DNA from: Thinopyrum elongatum
Lineage: Eukaryota > Streptophyta > Magnoliopsida > Poales > Poaceae
Assembly: GCA_011799875.1 (NCBI GenBank)
Contig: CM022303.1
Coordinates: forward strand, 730,522,250 to 730,586,249
Length of the DNA stretch: 64,000 bases
Direction of reading: 5' to 3'
Under the pieces are notes generated by a model that did not search any database, had not been told where the DNA came from, and was given only the letters and a program-made list of their open reading frames with translations. A program made the position numbers and the translations under genes. This document shows, piece after piece, positions 1-9,881 of the stretch. Each line of letters begins with the position of its first letter. The stretch's first letter is position 1.

Positions 1-174
1 GGGAGGTTGTAAATCCTAGCTGCGGGGATCTGCACCGCCGATCGTCATCGACTCTACTTCCGCTGTGCTACGAGTCGGTAACGAAAATGATCAAACCTTG
101 TATGCAGTCTCCATAGTGGTCCTGGGCTGGTGCGTAGGTCGGAAATTTTTTGTTTTTTGCTGCGTTACCCTACA
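1..174 (+). repeat. 3' end of the 5' LTR, copia copy 1
   Basis: This stretch aligns without gaps to 7480-7653, the end of the 3' LTR, with three mismatches in 174 positions (about 98% identity). It ends in ccctaca, where an LTR end in CA is expected, and a primer binding site follows directly. The rest of this LTR lies outside the window. Confidence 0.92.
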
Positions 175-192
175 GTGGCATCATGAGCCGTG
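175..192 (+). other. Primer binding site of copia copy 1
   Basis: The bases gtggcatcatgagccgtg follow the LTR end and resemble the TGGTATCAGAGC-type site complementary to the 3' end of initiator tRNA-Met that copia elements use to prime minus-strand DNA. Two or three positions differ from that consensus, in keeping with decay or sequence error. Confidence 0.75.
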
Positions 193-2825
193 CTATGCGT
201 AGATGCAGGTTGCGATCTAGAATACATAGAGATGTATGGGTGTTGCACAATATAATTAGGTAGTAGATGAGTTCTATTACTGAAAATTATTTGTGCGGGT
301 AGCAGATGAAATCTGTTACCCGATGTTCTTGTTGCTTCCCTGGAATTTGCATATTTCTGATCTTGATAACAGTATGGTGGAGTTTCAAAGTTCTGGCAAT
401 CCGCGATCCTGATTGATCAACGAAGTGCTAACAGTTCATTGAATTCCACCGTAGTTAAAAGGAAAGATGAAATTTCGCAGACAAAAGGGCAATGCAGATA
501 TGATCTGCACGGGGGTCATGCGTATGACGAAGTTTAGTATGGGGCTCGAGATTTTATTATCTCGGTTTTCATACACCCTGGAAAGTTAATCTAGTGACTT
601 GAATTATCATACTTGATGATGGACGTTGGTAGCTTCGGTTTGTTTCGAAACCTTAGAAGCCACGTAAAACAAGTTTTTGCATGAACCGATTAGAGGCGTC
701 TAACTTGGTTTTGCAGGAGGGTTTGCATGTGCATATGATGTGGTATAGCAGTGCTCATAATAATTTGATTATGTATGAGATGACTATATAATGTAAATTT
801 ATTGACCTGCGTGTCATGATTCGGCATGATGGCTGGAGCCATATGATTGCACTTTAAATGACCTGCGTGTCAACCTTGTTGTAATGCATTATTTTATTAG
901 CTATAGAGATAGCAATATTATCTGGTGCATCGACAAGGTGGTGGCAATCTTCGCAAAGGTGAACACCGACGCGAATGCCGAAGACAAAGAAATACAAGAC
1001 TTCTCCGTCAGAAAGGGCTATACCATATCATGCTATTATGAATTGCCTGAGATGTTTATCCCTTATGTTGCACCCTTCTTGATTGCGCGGTAGTCGCTTT
1101 TATTAGGGTGATCTCTCACAAAAATATCAAGTAGTTAGTGTTCTCCCAAGTGTAGCACCGTCACGGCACCTAACTTTTCGGGGCATCACATGGACACATG
1201 GGTGCGAACGATTAGGGAAGTGTGAGGCGGGTGAGTTGAGACCTCGCAGCAAGATCACTTGGTTGTCTTGACGTTCTGGAGGAGCGTCCTGAGCTCGGAA
1301 CACGCCCATCGAAAGATGAACAAGAGTCACATAGAGATGTGATTGGCAAGTTGGCCTACCGATTGCAATTTTCGTCACTTGAGATGGACACATCCTTGGC
1401 GTTGAATTGTAATATGGATCTTGAATCGCTCACAATCAATTATGAGAGATATTGATTTGAGTGGGAGAGCACTGTTGAATTAACTTGTTTAATTCTCAGT
1501 GCATTTAATTTTGAACACTGTCTAAGTGTGATTTGCATAATAGTTGTAGAATAATGGCTCGCATTTCCACCTTCCCTATTAAAATTGAATAGCTGTTAAA
1601 TATCTGGTTAAATCTTTACGGTTGGTAACGTAATGTGAGGATTGTCCTCCAGAGTGCCGAGAAGGACTTTGTCCTATCGCATACTTTCGGTATTCTCTCG
1701 CTTATGCTATGGATCATGTGACTCTCGTCCTTCGATCCAAAAGCTAGAATTCCGTTTCAGTCAAGTGCAATATGTTTGCTTCCATCAGACCTGAACTTCG
1801 AAAGTTTGGATAGTTATGTGATATTCATGGAATCTGAAAATCATTTTCAGAGACAGACAAAGGCTAAAAGATATGAGATATCCAAAGCAATGTTTGTTTG
1901 CAAACTATTAGTAAAGGAGTTTACTATGCATTAGACTGATAAGAGAGGGATCCAGTAGAACGCCTGTCATATGATGAAAAGTGAATAAAACAACAACTTA
2001 AAGAGAAAGGAAGTGTCCGAAGGGTGTTAGTGTGACTTACACACCTAGGAAGTCCGGGGCTAACGCCACTCTTAAGTTGGGTGCTTCTTCTGAGAGTAGG
2101 AGAAATACTGAAAGTTAAACTGATAGAAGTATAAAGGCAATAAGATAGAAGACTGGAATATCCAGCTCATGTATGAATGTCATGCAAGTTTTTGATGTAT
2201 AGAAGGCTGGTCAAAGATATAGTTCTTGGGAATTATGGTTAAACATGTTAATCACTAATTCTTGGGTATTGTGAGTTAATCACAAAGATACCCGCTCGAT
2301 TGCATTCTGTTGCAACTCGATGTAAGAACTACTATGGCCTGAAAGACTAGCCAGGAATGAGGTTTAGGTATACACAGGGAACATAGTAAATGTTACTATA
2401 CCTTCCATCGGTGTATTACCGTATGTATTCATTTTCATAATTCATTTAGAGTTTCACGAACTCTAGCCCATTGCATAAGGTATCTTGCAAGAAGGTTGTT
2501 CATAAGAGAACTTTTGATGTTCGATGTTATGAATAACATAAGGGCCATACTTTCATTATGAATGAGATGTATGTTATGAATATTGATAATAATATATTAC
2601 CTCTGGGTTTACTTTCATAATTCATTTTAGAGTTTCATACACTCTAGCCCATTGCACAATGTTTGTTGCAAAAGAGTTGTTCATAAAACAACAATTGTTG
2701 TTCAGTATTATGAATAACATGGAGGGCCATGCTTCCATCCAAAATTGGACGTATGTTATGAATATTGATGGTAATATAATACATCTATAACACTGACGCT
2801 AAATGTCGCAAGACTAAAAGAATAC
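193..2825 (+). other. Copia leader and gag-side region, no intact gene
   Basis: This region should hold the leader, gag and protease. I see no intact reading frame and no zinc-knuckle (CCHC) motif I can trust. The longest open piece (884-1093, 69 codons) contains VRKGYTISCYYELPEM and has no function I recognise. Copy 4 carries the same stretch from about 901 onward in altered form at 50431. Around 1138-1400 and 1980-2110 the sequence is shared with copy 4. Copies 2 and 3 lack everything left of position 2109 of this copy. Confidence 0.6.
2426..2790 (+). repeat. Tandem duplication of about 183 bp inside copia
   Basis: Two diverged copies begin with ttcataattcatttagagtt (about 2431 and 2614). 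Each continues through ctctagcccattgcata/ca, a run ending in gttgttcata, and tatgttatgaatattgat. The same pair is present in copies 2 to 4 (for example 15957-16310 and 51913-52262), so it predates the multiplication of the unit. It lies just before the GAG-pre-integrase-like segment and does not read as protein. Confidence 0.75.
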
Positions 2826-3700
2826 CACACAAGTGTGGCACTGCATTTGGTCACATTGGAGAAACCCGCATGGAAAACTCCATTATGATGGATTTTGAAG
2901 TCGTTTGATTTTGAATCATCTGACACTTGCAAATTTCCTCCGAAAAGTGAAGTGACTGAAATACCATTCACAGGCCATAAGGAATGAGCAACAAACTTAT
3001 TGGTGATCATACATTTTGATGTGTGTAGTTCAATAAATGTTGTTGCAAGTAGTGGATTTATCTATCTTCAGAAATGACTCAAGTAGATATATGGATATTT
3101 ACTTGATGAGACGTAAGTCTGGATCTTTTGAAATCATTCGAAAGGTTTTCAAATATGAAGTAGAAGTTATTATAACAAGAAAATTATGTTTCTACAATTC
3201 GATTGCAGAAAGAAATATTTGAGTTACAAGTTTAGTGAATGTCTGATGAGTTGTGAAAAGAGTTTCATAACTTACACCTCCCGGAACACCACTGTGAGTG
3301 GAAAGTCCGTGAAGATGTAATCGAACCATTTATGACATGGTAAGATCAAAGATGACATAAATAAATTTGCCATTATCCCTTTTAAAAGGTGATGCTTTAG
3401 AGACTGCGGCTTTTACACTGAAAAGAGCTCCATCGGGTCTGTTGAAATGACAGCATGGTATGGTACGCCCAACCATGTTATATCTTTTCTTAACATTTGG
3501 AATATGGGGCTTGTGTAAAAGGTTACAAACCTATTCCAAATCAGACAAGTGCTACTTTGTAGGTTATCCCAAAATGTTGGGTATTCCTCCCTCACTATAC
3601 CGAGGCAAATAGGTTTGCCACAAAGAACGGTATGCTTTTTGAAGAAAATGGTTCTTTCACAAAGGTGAGTGGGAGAATAATGCAACTCGACGAGATAACC
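2826..3700 (+). pseudogene. Copia GAG-pre-integrase and integrase remnant
   Basis: Broken frames read HIGETRMEN then DFES/DT, as in the GAG-pre-integrase segment (zinc-binding, ahead of integrase), at about 2855-2930. The integrase core follows: the open stretch 3037-3222 contains DSSRYMDIYLMRRKSGSFE, the block around the second catalytic aspartate of the DDE integrase. The expected DD before SSRY reads ND, and the later block that should carry SDRGGE reads NSIAERN, so catalytic acids are lost. After it come VEMTAW, ACVKRLQT and KCYFVGYPK (3450-3580), and ATKNG with VSGR (to about 3690), the conserved segment linking integrase to reverse transcriptase. Integrase would insert the cDNA into the host chromosome. 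Stops and frameshifts throughout make this a pseudogene. Confidence 0.85.
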
Positions 3701-3894
3701 AGTATCTCCGTCATCAGGTTAAAGGAAAGAGACCTTGGAAGTAATTCCAGAGTTTCCTACTGCGACTGATACGGAAGTCTCTACAATAAAATGTATGGAC
3801 TTCGGTCGAACTTGCAGCTGAACCATGTAGGCAAGGCTCGTGCAAACCTCTCAGGTGCGCAAATGAGATATTGTTGTTAGACAACAGTATACCT

Positions 3895-4885
3895 ACGATA
3901 CACAAGGAAGCATTGGTGGGCCCTGACTCCGGAATTGGCTAAATGCCAATACAATCCAAGATAGTTTCCATATAAGTGATTCAAGATTAAAACCTTGATA
4001 CACCTTTCGGAAGACTTAGAGTCTGACGAATATTTATGGAACTATAACTGATACGAATAAAAATGTTTTATCCATAAAGCTCGACTTGTTACAATATACA
4101 AGTTCAAGGAGTTGACTACGATGAGGTTGCTTCACCGTAGCGATGCTTAAAGTCGGTTCGGGTTGAACTAGCAATTAATACATATTTCAATCATGAGATA
4201 TGAAACAAGGATGACGAAAGGATTTCCATCTGATGGAAATAAAACCAAGGACTTGCATGTGATACAATCCAAGGTATTTTGTCAGTCAAAAGGATGCTAG
4301 TAAGTATGCAAACTTCAGAGTTCCAGCGATGGATAGAAGAGAGCAAAATGGAGTTGGAATCTTCGTGTTTTGATGATATGGTTAAAAGGGTTTTGACTTC
4401 ATCAATGGGTAACGAAGATGCTTGTGATTCAAGAAAGTAAGTGGGAGCATAATAATATTTCTAAAAACGTTGTGTGCTTGACACATTGTTAATTGGAATT
4501 AAATTTCTTGACACGAATCAGGACTTCATTTAAAAAGGGGTTTTTTGATGAAGTGCTTGGGCTAAATAGCCTTAATATTAGGCATGATGATCTATGGAGA
4601 TAGATTTACCTGATGGGGCTAAGCAAAGATACATATTGACAAAATGCTAAAACCTTTTAGTATTAAAAAACGTCAAGGAGTGATTCTTGCCGAAGTCACA
4701 TGGAAAGAGTTTTTGCAAGACTCGGTGTCCCAAAACACTGATGAGCAAAATACATGATGGAGATTCCACACACTCTTGTGTTTGGATTAATCATGTATTC
4801 CATGGTATGTAAAACAACCAGATATGTCCAATACTCCCAAAGTTGTTGCGAGTATAGATACCAAAGTGATCAAAAGTACTGATCA
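3895..4885 (+). pseudogene. Copia reverse transcriptase remnant
   Basis: Fragments in several frames match the copia RVT_2 domain in order: EALVGPDSELAK near 3905, VDYDEVASP then AMLK near 4110-4150, FDDMVKGFDFI near 4370-4405, a degraded catalytic box near 4475-4500, and MMEIPHTLVFGLIMYSM at 4755-4806, which corresponds to the segment before the RNase H connection. The catalytic YVDD reads VLDT followed by LLIG, so one of the two metal-binding aspartates is gone; copy 4 is worse (LAPLLIG). The enzyme would copy element RNA into DNA. Shared substitutions between copies show that the decay is older than the multiplication of the unit. Confidence 0.85.
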
Positions 4886-5470
4886 TGGGACAACAGTGAA
4901 AAAGGGTCATTGAGTACTATAGTAGCACTGATGACATGTTTTCTCGCAAGCGGAGATCATGAAGAGTTTGTTGTAAAAGGTTACATCGATACAGTCTTCA
5001 TCCATGCTCCAAGCGATTTTCGATTTAAGTTAAGGGTTTTGTGTAATACACAATATGGTGGCACGGCAGTTGGAAATTGTTCCAAACAAGTTACTGTGGC
5101 GAATTCTATAACAGAGGCAAAGTATGTTGCCGCTTTTAAAAGCAACAAAGAAGATGTTGAATCATATAGTTCATTCATGAACTTAGTATGGTTCCAAGAT
5201 GGCTTTTGTCAATGGGACACTACTACAGGTAGTTGCTCCATAACTCAGTCTGAGGAATCCAGGTTCGACCTGTGATTCGCATACATACCAAGCCAAGTCC
5301 ACACAAAATATGAATTTTGTGAAAGCGTGAAGACGCGAGGATATGCAAAGATACACACGGAGCTGAAGTCGTCAGATCCGTTGGACATCAGGCTATACCA
5401 CAAGCGAAGCATATTTACACCGGTGTGCCACAGGTGTAAAGTGCATTAGCATTAACTAGATTATTGACTC
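4886..5470 (+). pseudogene. Copia RNase H remnant
   Basis: An open stretch at 4910-5275 contains EFVVKGYIDTVF, SKQVTVANSITEAKYVAAF and related pieces. These match the copia RNase H pattern with a first acid in the VVKGYTDA-like block and an acid in the STTEAEY-like block. The first aspartate (YID) and the TEAKY glutamate are still present, but the segment between them is shifted out of frame, and after 5275 the C-terminal part is only traceable as fragments. RNase H would remove the RNA strand during reverse transcription. The remnant ends just before the polypurine tract. Confidence 0.85.
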
Positions 5471-5476
5471 TAGTGC

Positions 5477-5485
5477 AAGTGGGAG
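5477..5485 (+). other. Polypurine tract, copia copy 1
   Basis: The bases aagtgggag lie directly before the 3' LTR, the usual place and sequence for the plus-strand primer of grass copia elements. In copies 2 to 4 the tract has lost one or two bases (18915-18922, 38716-38723, 54847-54853). Confidence 0.8.
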
Positions 5486-6432
5486 TCTATAGGAGATATG
5501 CCCTAGAGGCAATAATAAATGTTATTATTTATCTCCGTGTTCATAATTAGGTTTATGTTCCATGCTATAACTGCTGTGGTTCCCGAGCCCGTATATCCAT
5601 AAAGGCTCTGGGGAAAACCCATGTGCACGTGTGGAATAATAAACGGTAAAATGTATTCCTAGTCATGCCTCTAAGACTAGCTCAAGTGTTGCATGATGAT
5701 TATGTTTTCCCAATCATGGGCATGTCTATGCCATCAACTTTGAGGGCACAATGTTAGAAGAACATTTGTGTTGAATCGACCCGATTGGTGTTATGCTATG
5801 AGATTCATTCGTCACAAGTTAATGGTTAATAACACAGAGATGGTTAACGTTTGCATGATTCCTCAGACCATGAGAGTATCGAGTTTCTTCATGCTTGCTT
5901 CATGAACTTTGGGGTTTGTTAAACGTCATCCGTAAATGGGTGGCTATTACGGCGGCTTACGGGTTCATGGGAAAGTATGTCAAGTAACTTGATAGCTGAA
6001 GATTGGGATTTGCTCCTCCGACGATGGAGAGATATCTCTGGGCCCTCTCGGTGTTACGGTATCCATCATCGTCTGGCCAGACACTTTGTGATTTGATCAC
6101 GGGGATGCCGGAACACGGTAACGAGAAAAGAGAACAATACCGGTAACGAGGTAACTAGCATAGTGGACAAGTTGTTGATCCACGGGAATGCCAACATGTC
6201 TCACCTCAGGTATTTGTAACATATCGCGAAGCAACAGGAATAGCACACGGCAACTGGAGGTTCACTCGAATATTCATTCGTGTGGGTATAGGGGTCAATA
6301 TGGGTGTCCACGGCTCCGATGTTGATCATTGATCGGAAGGGGTTCCGTGTCATGTCTATACTTCACCGAACCTATAGGGTCACACGCTTAAGGGTCATCT
6401 ATCTGCTGAATACTAGACAGGGAGTCTGAGAG

Positions 6433-6660
6433 AAAATCACCGAAAAAGTTTCGGACACCGAAAAGTTTCGGACAGCGGAAAAGTTCCGCAGAGAGAGGTC
6501 ACCGGATGAGTTCCGGTGAAACTGAAAAGTTGTTTCAGAGGATACCATTAAGTCAAATTGGTTTCGGCACATGCCTGATAATTCTTGGAGGGTGCCAGAA
6601 TCATTCTGGAAACTTCTGGAAGAAAAACCGGAAATGTTTCGGAGCTGCCGGAACCGCTTC
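6433..6660 (+). repeat. Cluster of short hairpins in U3 of the LTR
   Basis: Successive short inverted repeats lie almost end to end: ccgaaaaagtttcgg, ccgaaaagtttcgg, gcggaaaagttccgc, accggatgagttccggt, ctgaaaagttgtttcag, then ccagaatcattctgg and ccggaaatgtttcgg. The first unit is present twice in copy 1 and once in copies 2 to 4. Their place upstream of the TATA box suggests enhancer-type elements or simple repeat expansion; no function is shown. Confidence 0.7.
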
Positions 6661-7050
6661 AGATGCTTTTCGCTGATGAAAATCACTAATCTGGAATTGT
6701 TCCAGAACGCGTTGAAAATTATTTTAGTGGGTACTGGAATTGTTCTAAGCCCACATAAATATTTTCAGTTCGAACGGACGCTGAAAAATGTCGTCATGAA
6801 TAGTGAAAGTGCTTTTTGGATAATTTTTGGAAGCCACCTTTTAGGGCTTTTGCTAAAGGCTTCTAGAAGGTGATGTGGATGGATGAGAACCCCCTTTGGG
6901 GGGGCCCTCATGGGGGAGTGGCCGGCCACACTAGGGGCTCCACCTTGGAGCCCCTCTTGTTCCTTGGTTTCTCCTTTAGGTCCTTGTGGAAGGACTTCCC
7001 TCATATGCCTTTGGGTTTTATTGGATAACTACCCTACCCCTTGGCTTTCC

Positions 7051-7058
7051 TATAAATA
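7051..7058 (+). promoter_or_regulatory. LTR TATA box, copy 1
   Basis: The sequence ctataaatagaggtggag is an excellent plant RNA polymerase II TATA box. It marks the U3 promoter, with transcription expected about 30 bp downstream in the cacactcatcccttgctc region. The box is intact in the other LTRs too. Confidence 0.85.
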
Positions 7059-7272
7059 GAGGTGGAGGGGCAGCCCTCCACACTCATCCCTTGCTCTCAT
7101 ACACATGCCAAGATGTTATCTGGCTTCTCTCTCCCTCCCACGAAAAGAGTTTCGTAGAGCCGAAAGGCTGTCTGGGTTCCGGCAGGAACTAGTTCTGGAC
7201 GGCGAAGCCCTGCCGGATAGGTGACACCGTATGTGTGCAACTCTGTAGAGAGGTCGTAGTTTCGATCTTAGT

Positions 7273-7452
7273 GCCTGAGGGGCTGTTCGAGAGTGCCTCC
7301 CGAAGGGCTGTCCAAGTGACGGTCCGAGTTCTGTGAGTCCTCCCCAAGGGCTGTCCGAGTGACCATTCGAGTTTCGAAGGTCCTCCCGAAGGGCTGTCCG
7401 CGACATCGTCCGGGGGACTGTTCGACCGCCTCCCGGAGGGCTGTCCGAAGGG
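7273..7452 (+). repeat. GGGCTGTCC sub-repeats in the transcribed part of the LTR
   Basis: The block ctcccgaagggctgtccga recurs with changes at about 7297, 7339, 7382 and 7430, separated by 25-35 bp of GC-rich sequence. It lies after the TATA box, so element RNA would contain it and it could fold strongly. It is present in all four copies. Confidence 0.7.
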
Positions 7453-7653
7453 AAGACGAGGGTATACATCCTCGCGGTTGGGAGGTTGTAAATCCTAGCT
7501 GCGGGGATCTGCACCGCCGATCGTCATCGACTCTACTTCCGCTGCGCTACGAGTCGGTAACGAAAATGATCAAACCTTGTATGCAGTCTCCATAGTGGTC
7601 CTGGGCTGGTGCGTAGGTCGGAAAAATTTTGTTTTTTGCTGCGTTACCCTACA

Positions 7654-7811
7654 AGGAAACCATTAAGTATACAAGATCGTCATGAACATATATATAAAGA
7701 GAGAAGTGATCGACCTCCTCCTTCTCCGAGAGATTGGTCGAACAACAAGTTTTCGTATATCTATCCGACGCTACTAGCTACATATATACAATATAAGATC
7801 TCTTACAATCC
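7654..7811. other. 3' flank of the CACTA gene, no gene seen
   Basis: About 158 bp between the LTR end and the stop codon of the minus-strand gene. It would be the 3' UTR of that gene. The copia element abuts it here, with aggaa next to the LTR. Confidence 0.6.
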
Positions 7812-8777
7812 CTAACATCTGATGTCAAGTTCCACATGGTATTCTCCGGCTTTATTGATGACGTGGTCAAGAAAGAATCCCGCCAATTCCTCTTGAGTTG
7901 CTTTTATGCGATCTTGTGGTAGGAGTTCATCCCGCATCTGCCACATCCAATTTGAAGAAGGGGGTCAATACATATATATGAATGAAACTCAACACAAATG
8001 ATGGTAATAAAATAAAATTGTGAATATTATTGCTTACGCACTTCATATTGTTTTTCAGAGTAGCCCCGCTCACATGTCGTGTGACGGATGAACTCGCAAA
8101 TGTAGCATCCACAAAAATCAGTCCCGCCTTCCTGCCACAACCACTTTACAAGAAATAGAGGTCAATAAAACTGATAAGCAAGCATGCTAAATGGTATTGA
8201 TGAAACTAGCTAGAATCAATGGGAGATGCGCGGAACTAGCTAGTAGTACTTACTTTCGGGTGTGTAAATCGGAGCTCCCCCGGCAGTCCCGGAGCTTTAG
8301 CGGTGAACTCTTTCCAAACCCTGCCAGACAAAGAAAACAATTACTTGATATCAGGAAATGAACAAAGTTGCCGATATGGTGCGATAACGATCGATTGAAC
8401 TTACTTCTCGAGCATTTTAGTCATGGCCGCACACTCCTTGGGATCTTTTCGTCTCGAGTCTAAGACGGTTACTAGTCCCTGCTTAAGCTTAATCTCTAGG
8501 AAAATAAAGTGGAAGCTGCGCACGCATGCATAACTCATCAATTACATTACTATAACCTCGAGTAATAAGGGAAACCGAATATGCACATGACAGTAACACT
8601 CACTTGAAGTTGTAAGGAAATAGTATTTTATCTTTGTTTTGATGTCGAAGCAACGATTGTAGCAAGTTGTCCTCGGTTTCTTTGGCATTACATTTAACCG
8701 TCCACTCATCTATGAGATTTGTGTTAATGAACCCAATATCATAGATTTGAGCTTTTCTGCATTCGACGATCTTCAAT
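7812..8777 (-). CDS. Exons 3-7: C48 (Ulp1-like) cysteine protease
   Basis: Exon 3 (8604-8777) reads RKAQIYDIGFINTNLIDEW and ends KILFPYNF. Exon 4 (8405-8515) starts FHFIFLEIKLKQGL, with the expected catalytic His, and holds VLDSRRKDP with the Asp. Exon 5 (8254-8320) reads VWKEFTAKAPGLPGELRF. Exon 6 (8042-8131) reads GGTDFCGCYICEFIRHTTCE, with the catalytic Cys in FCGCY, and uses a GTGCGT donor. Exon 7 (7812-7937) reads MRDELLPQDRIK and ends EYHVELDIRC, then TAG. All junction phases agree. This is a complete Ulp1-type catalytic triad, so the protease part of copy 1 is intact at sequence level; the stops lie upstream. Ulp1 proteases process or remove SUMO; the target here is unknown. Confidence 0.85.
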
Positions 8778-8865
8778 CTACATAATATAGTGAGGATAAT
8801 TATATATACATGCAATGAAAGAGCTGAGCTATATATAGAGACTTAATTACAGAAGTAGTACTTAC

Positions 8866-9881
8866 AGACAGTAGCAAGTGACGATTATTTTATCGAAGGG
8901 CTTTTGATTGAAAAACTGGAAGAACTCCTCAAATGGAACAAACAACAGATCAATTCCAACGAGGTCGTGCTCCTCTTTAACTCTCAGCGTCAAAGTATCC
9001 TTCCCAGGCTCCTTGCAGGTGTCCATGTACCACTCATGGAATCTTCGCATCATCGTTGTTAGAGGAGGATGACCAGGTTTGACGAGAGGCTTCCCGTGCC
9101 GGTATTTGTGTTCGTCCACCTCCATTATATCAAATTGTGCATCGTCGGGCAGGTAATCTGCAGGATTGGTACCGGGCACCATCCGCGGATGATTAGAGAC
9201 GATATCGCTAGACACCTTGAGCGGGGGGCACGATTGGTTCTCTTGTTCGCCGAGTTGGGGAATTTTTTTCCCACTTCTTCGTTCTACTAACCTTCGATTA
9301 CTGCAAGTACTTCCCGACCGCTCCGCTTCCTGATATGTCCTTTCAATAATGTGCTCATAGTTGGTTTGCGGCGGAGATGGTGGTGGTTGCTTCAGGGCAT
9401 CGAGAGTGCGCTTCGCTTTCACCGGATCTATCTTCTCCTCCGGAGGTGGAGGTTTCTTTGCAAAAAAGTCCCTCACTTGGGCTTTACAGATCTCCGCATT
9501 TTCCTGCTCAGTCATCTCGTATGGTAACTTCTCTAGAGGCTTGAGAGATGGACCGAATCTGTATTGCCTCCCGCCTCTGGCTGTACTGCTAGACGCCGAA
9601 GCGGCGGCGTCTCTCTTCTGTTGCTGCTGACGAGTAGTAGAAGGAGGCGGAGTGCTCTGAACAGCCGGAGCAGCCGGAGCGGCGGCTTCTGTCTTCCGCC
9701 ATTGCTGATGAGGCGGAGGAGGAGGTGGGCTGCTCGGACGTGCCGGAGCAGGCGAAGAAGGAGGCAGAGTGCCGCCCTCACAGGTCGGAGCAGCCGATGA
9801 AGGAGGCGGAGTGCCCTGATCACTCACCGGAGGAGGAGGAGGAGGAGGCCGAGTGCCCTGACTCACCGGAGGCGGAGGCGT
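8866..9881 (-). CDS. Exon 2, last part: proline-rich linker and protease-side region
   Basis: Directly in frame after the second amber. About 100 residues of PPPPP and PPPSS repeats with Ala and Gly lead into LEKLPYEMTEQENAEICKA, KAKRTLDALKQPPPSPP, GKKIPQLGEQENQSCPPLK, YRHGKPLVKPG, MRRFHEWYMDTCKEPGKD and PFEEFFQFFNQKPFDKIIV, ending TCYCL at a GTAAGT donor (8861-8865). The block is a familiar lead-in to the C48 protease of CACTA proteins. This is the longest open frame in the window; the same part is cut into several frames in copies 2 to 4 by single-base indels. Confidence 0.8.

Larger units (their letters stand above)
1..7653 (+). mobile_element. Ty1-copia LTR retrotransposon, copy 1, decayed
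   Basis: The order seen is LTR end (1-174), primer binding site, internal region, polypurine tract (5477-5485) and a 3' LTR (5488-7653). Inside, recognisable fragments run integrase, reverse transcriptase, RNase H on the plus strand, which is the Ty1-copia order. The window starts inside the 5' LTR, so the left target-site duplication cannot be checked; the bases after the 3' LTR are aggaa. The coding region is full of stops and frameshifts and has lost catalytic residues, so the element could only move with proteins supplied by a relative. It is the only copy here with both LTR ends visible. The family resembles the Triticeae copia elements with LTRs near 2 kb; I do not assign a family name. 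Confidence 0.9.
5488..7653 (+). repeat. 3' LTR of copia copy 1
   Basis: About 2.17 kb, from the bases after the polypurine tract (tataggagatatgccctag; the expected TG start is degraded) to ccctaca. It includes atctctgggccctctcggtg, short hairpins in U3, a TATA box at 7051 and a repeat-rich region downstream of it. Its last 174 bp match 1-174. The LTRs of copies 2 to 4 are 2.08-2.11 kb, the difference being scattered single-base deletions plus one hairpin unit. Confidence 0.9.

Noticed and set aside
884..1093. 69-codon frame as a separate small gene
   Set aside because: It lies in the leader/gag side of the copia element, and the same region in copy 4 is unreadable; better seen as an element remnant.
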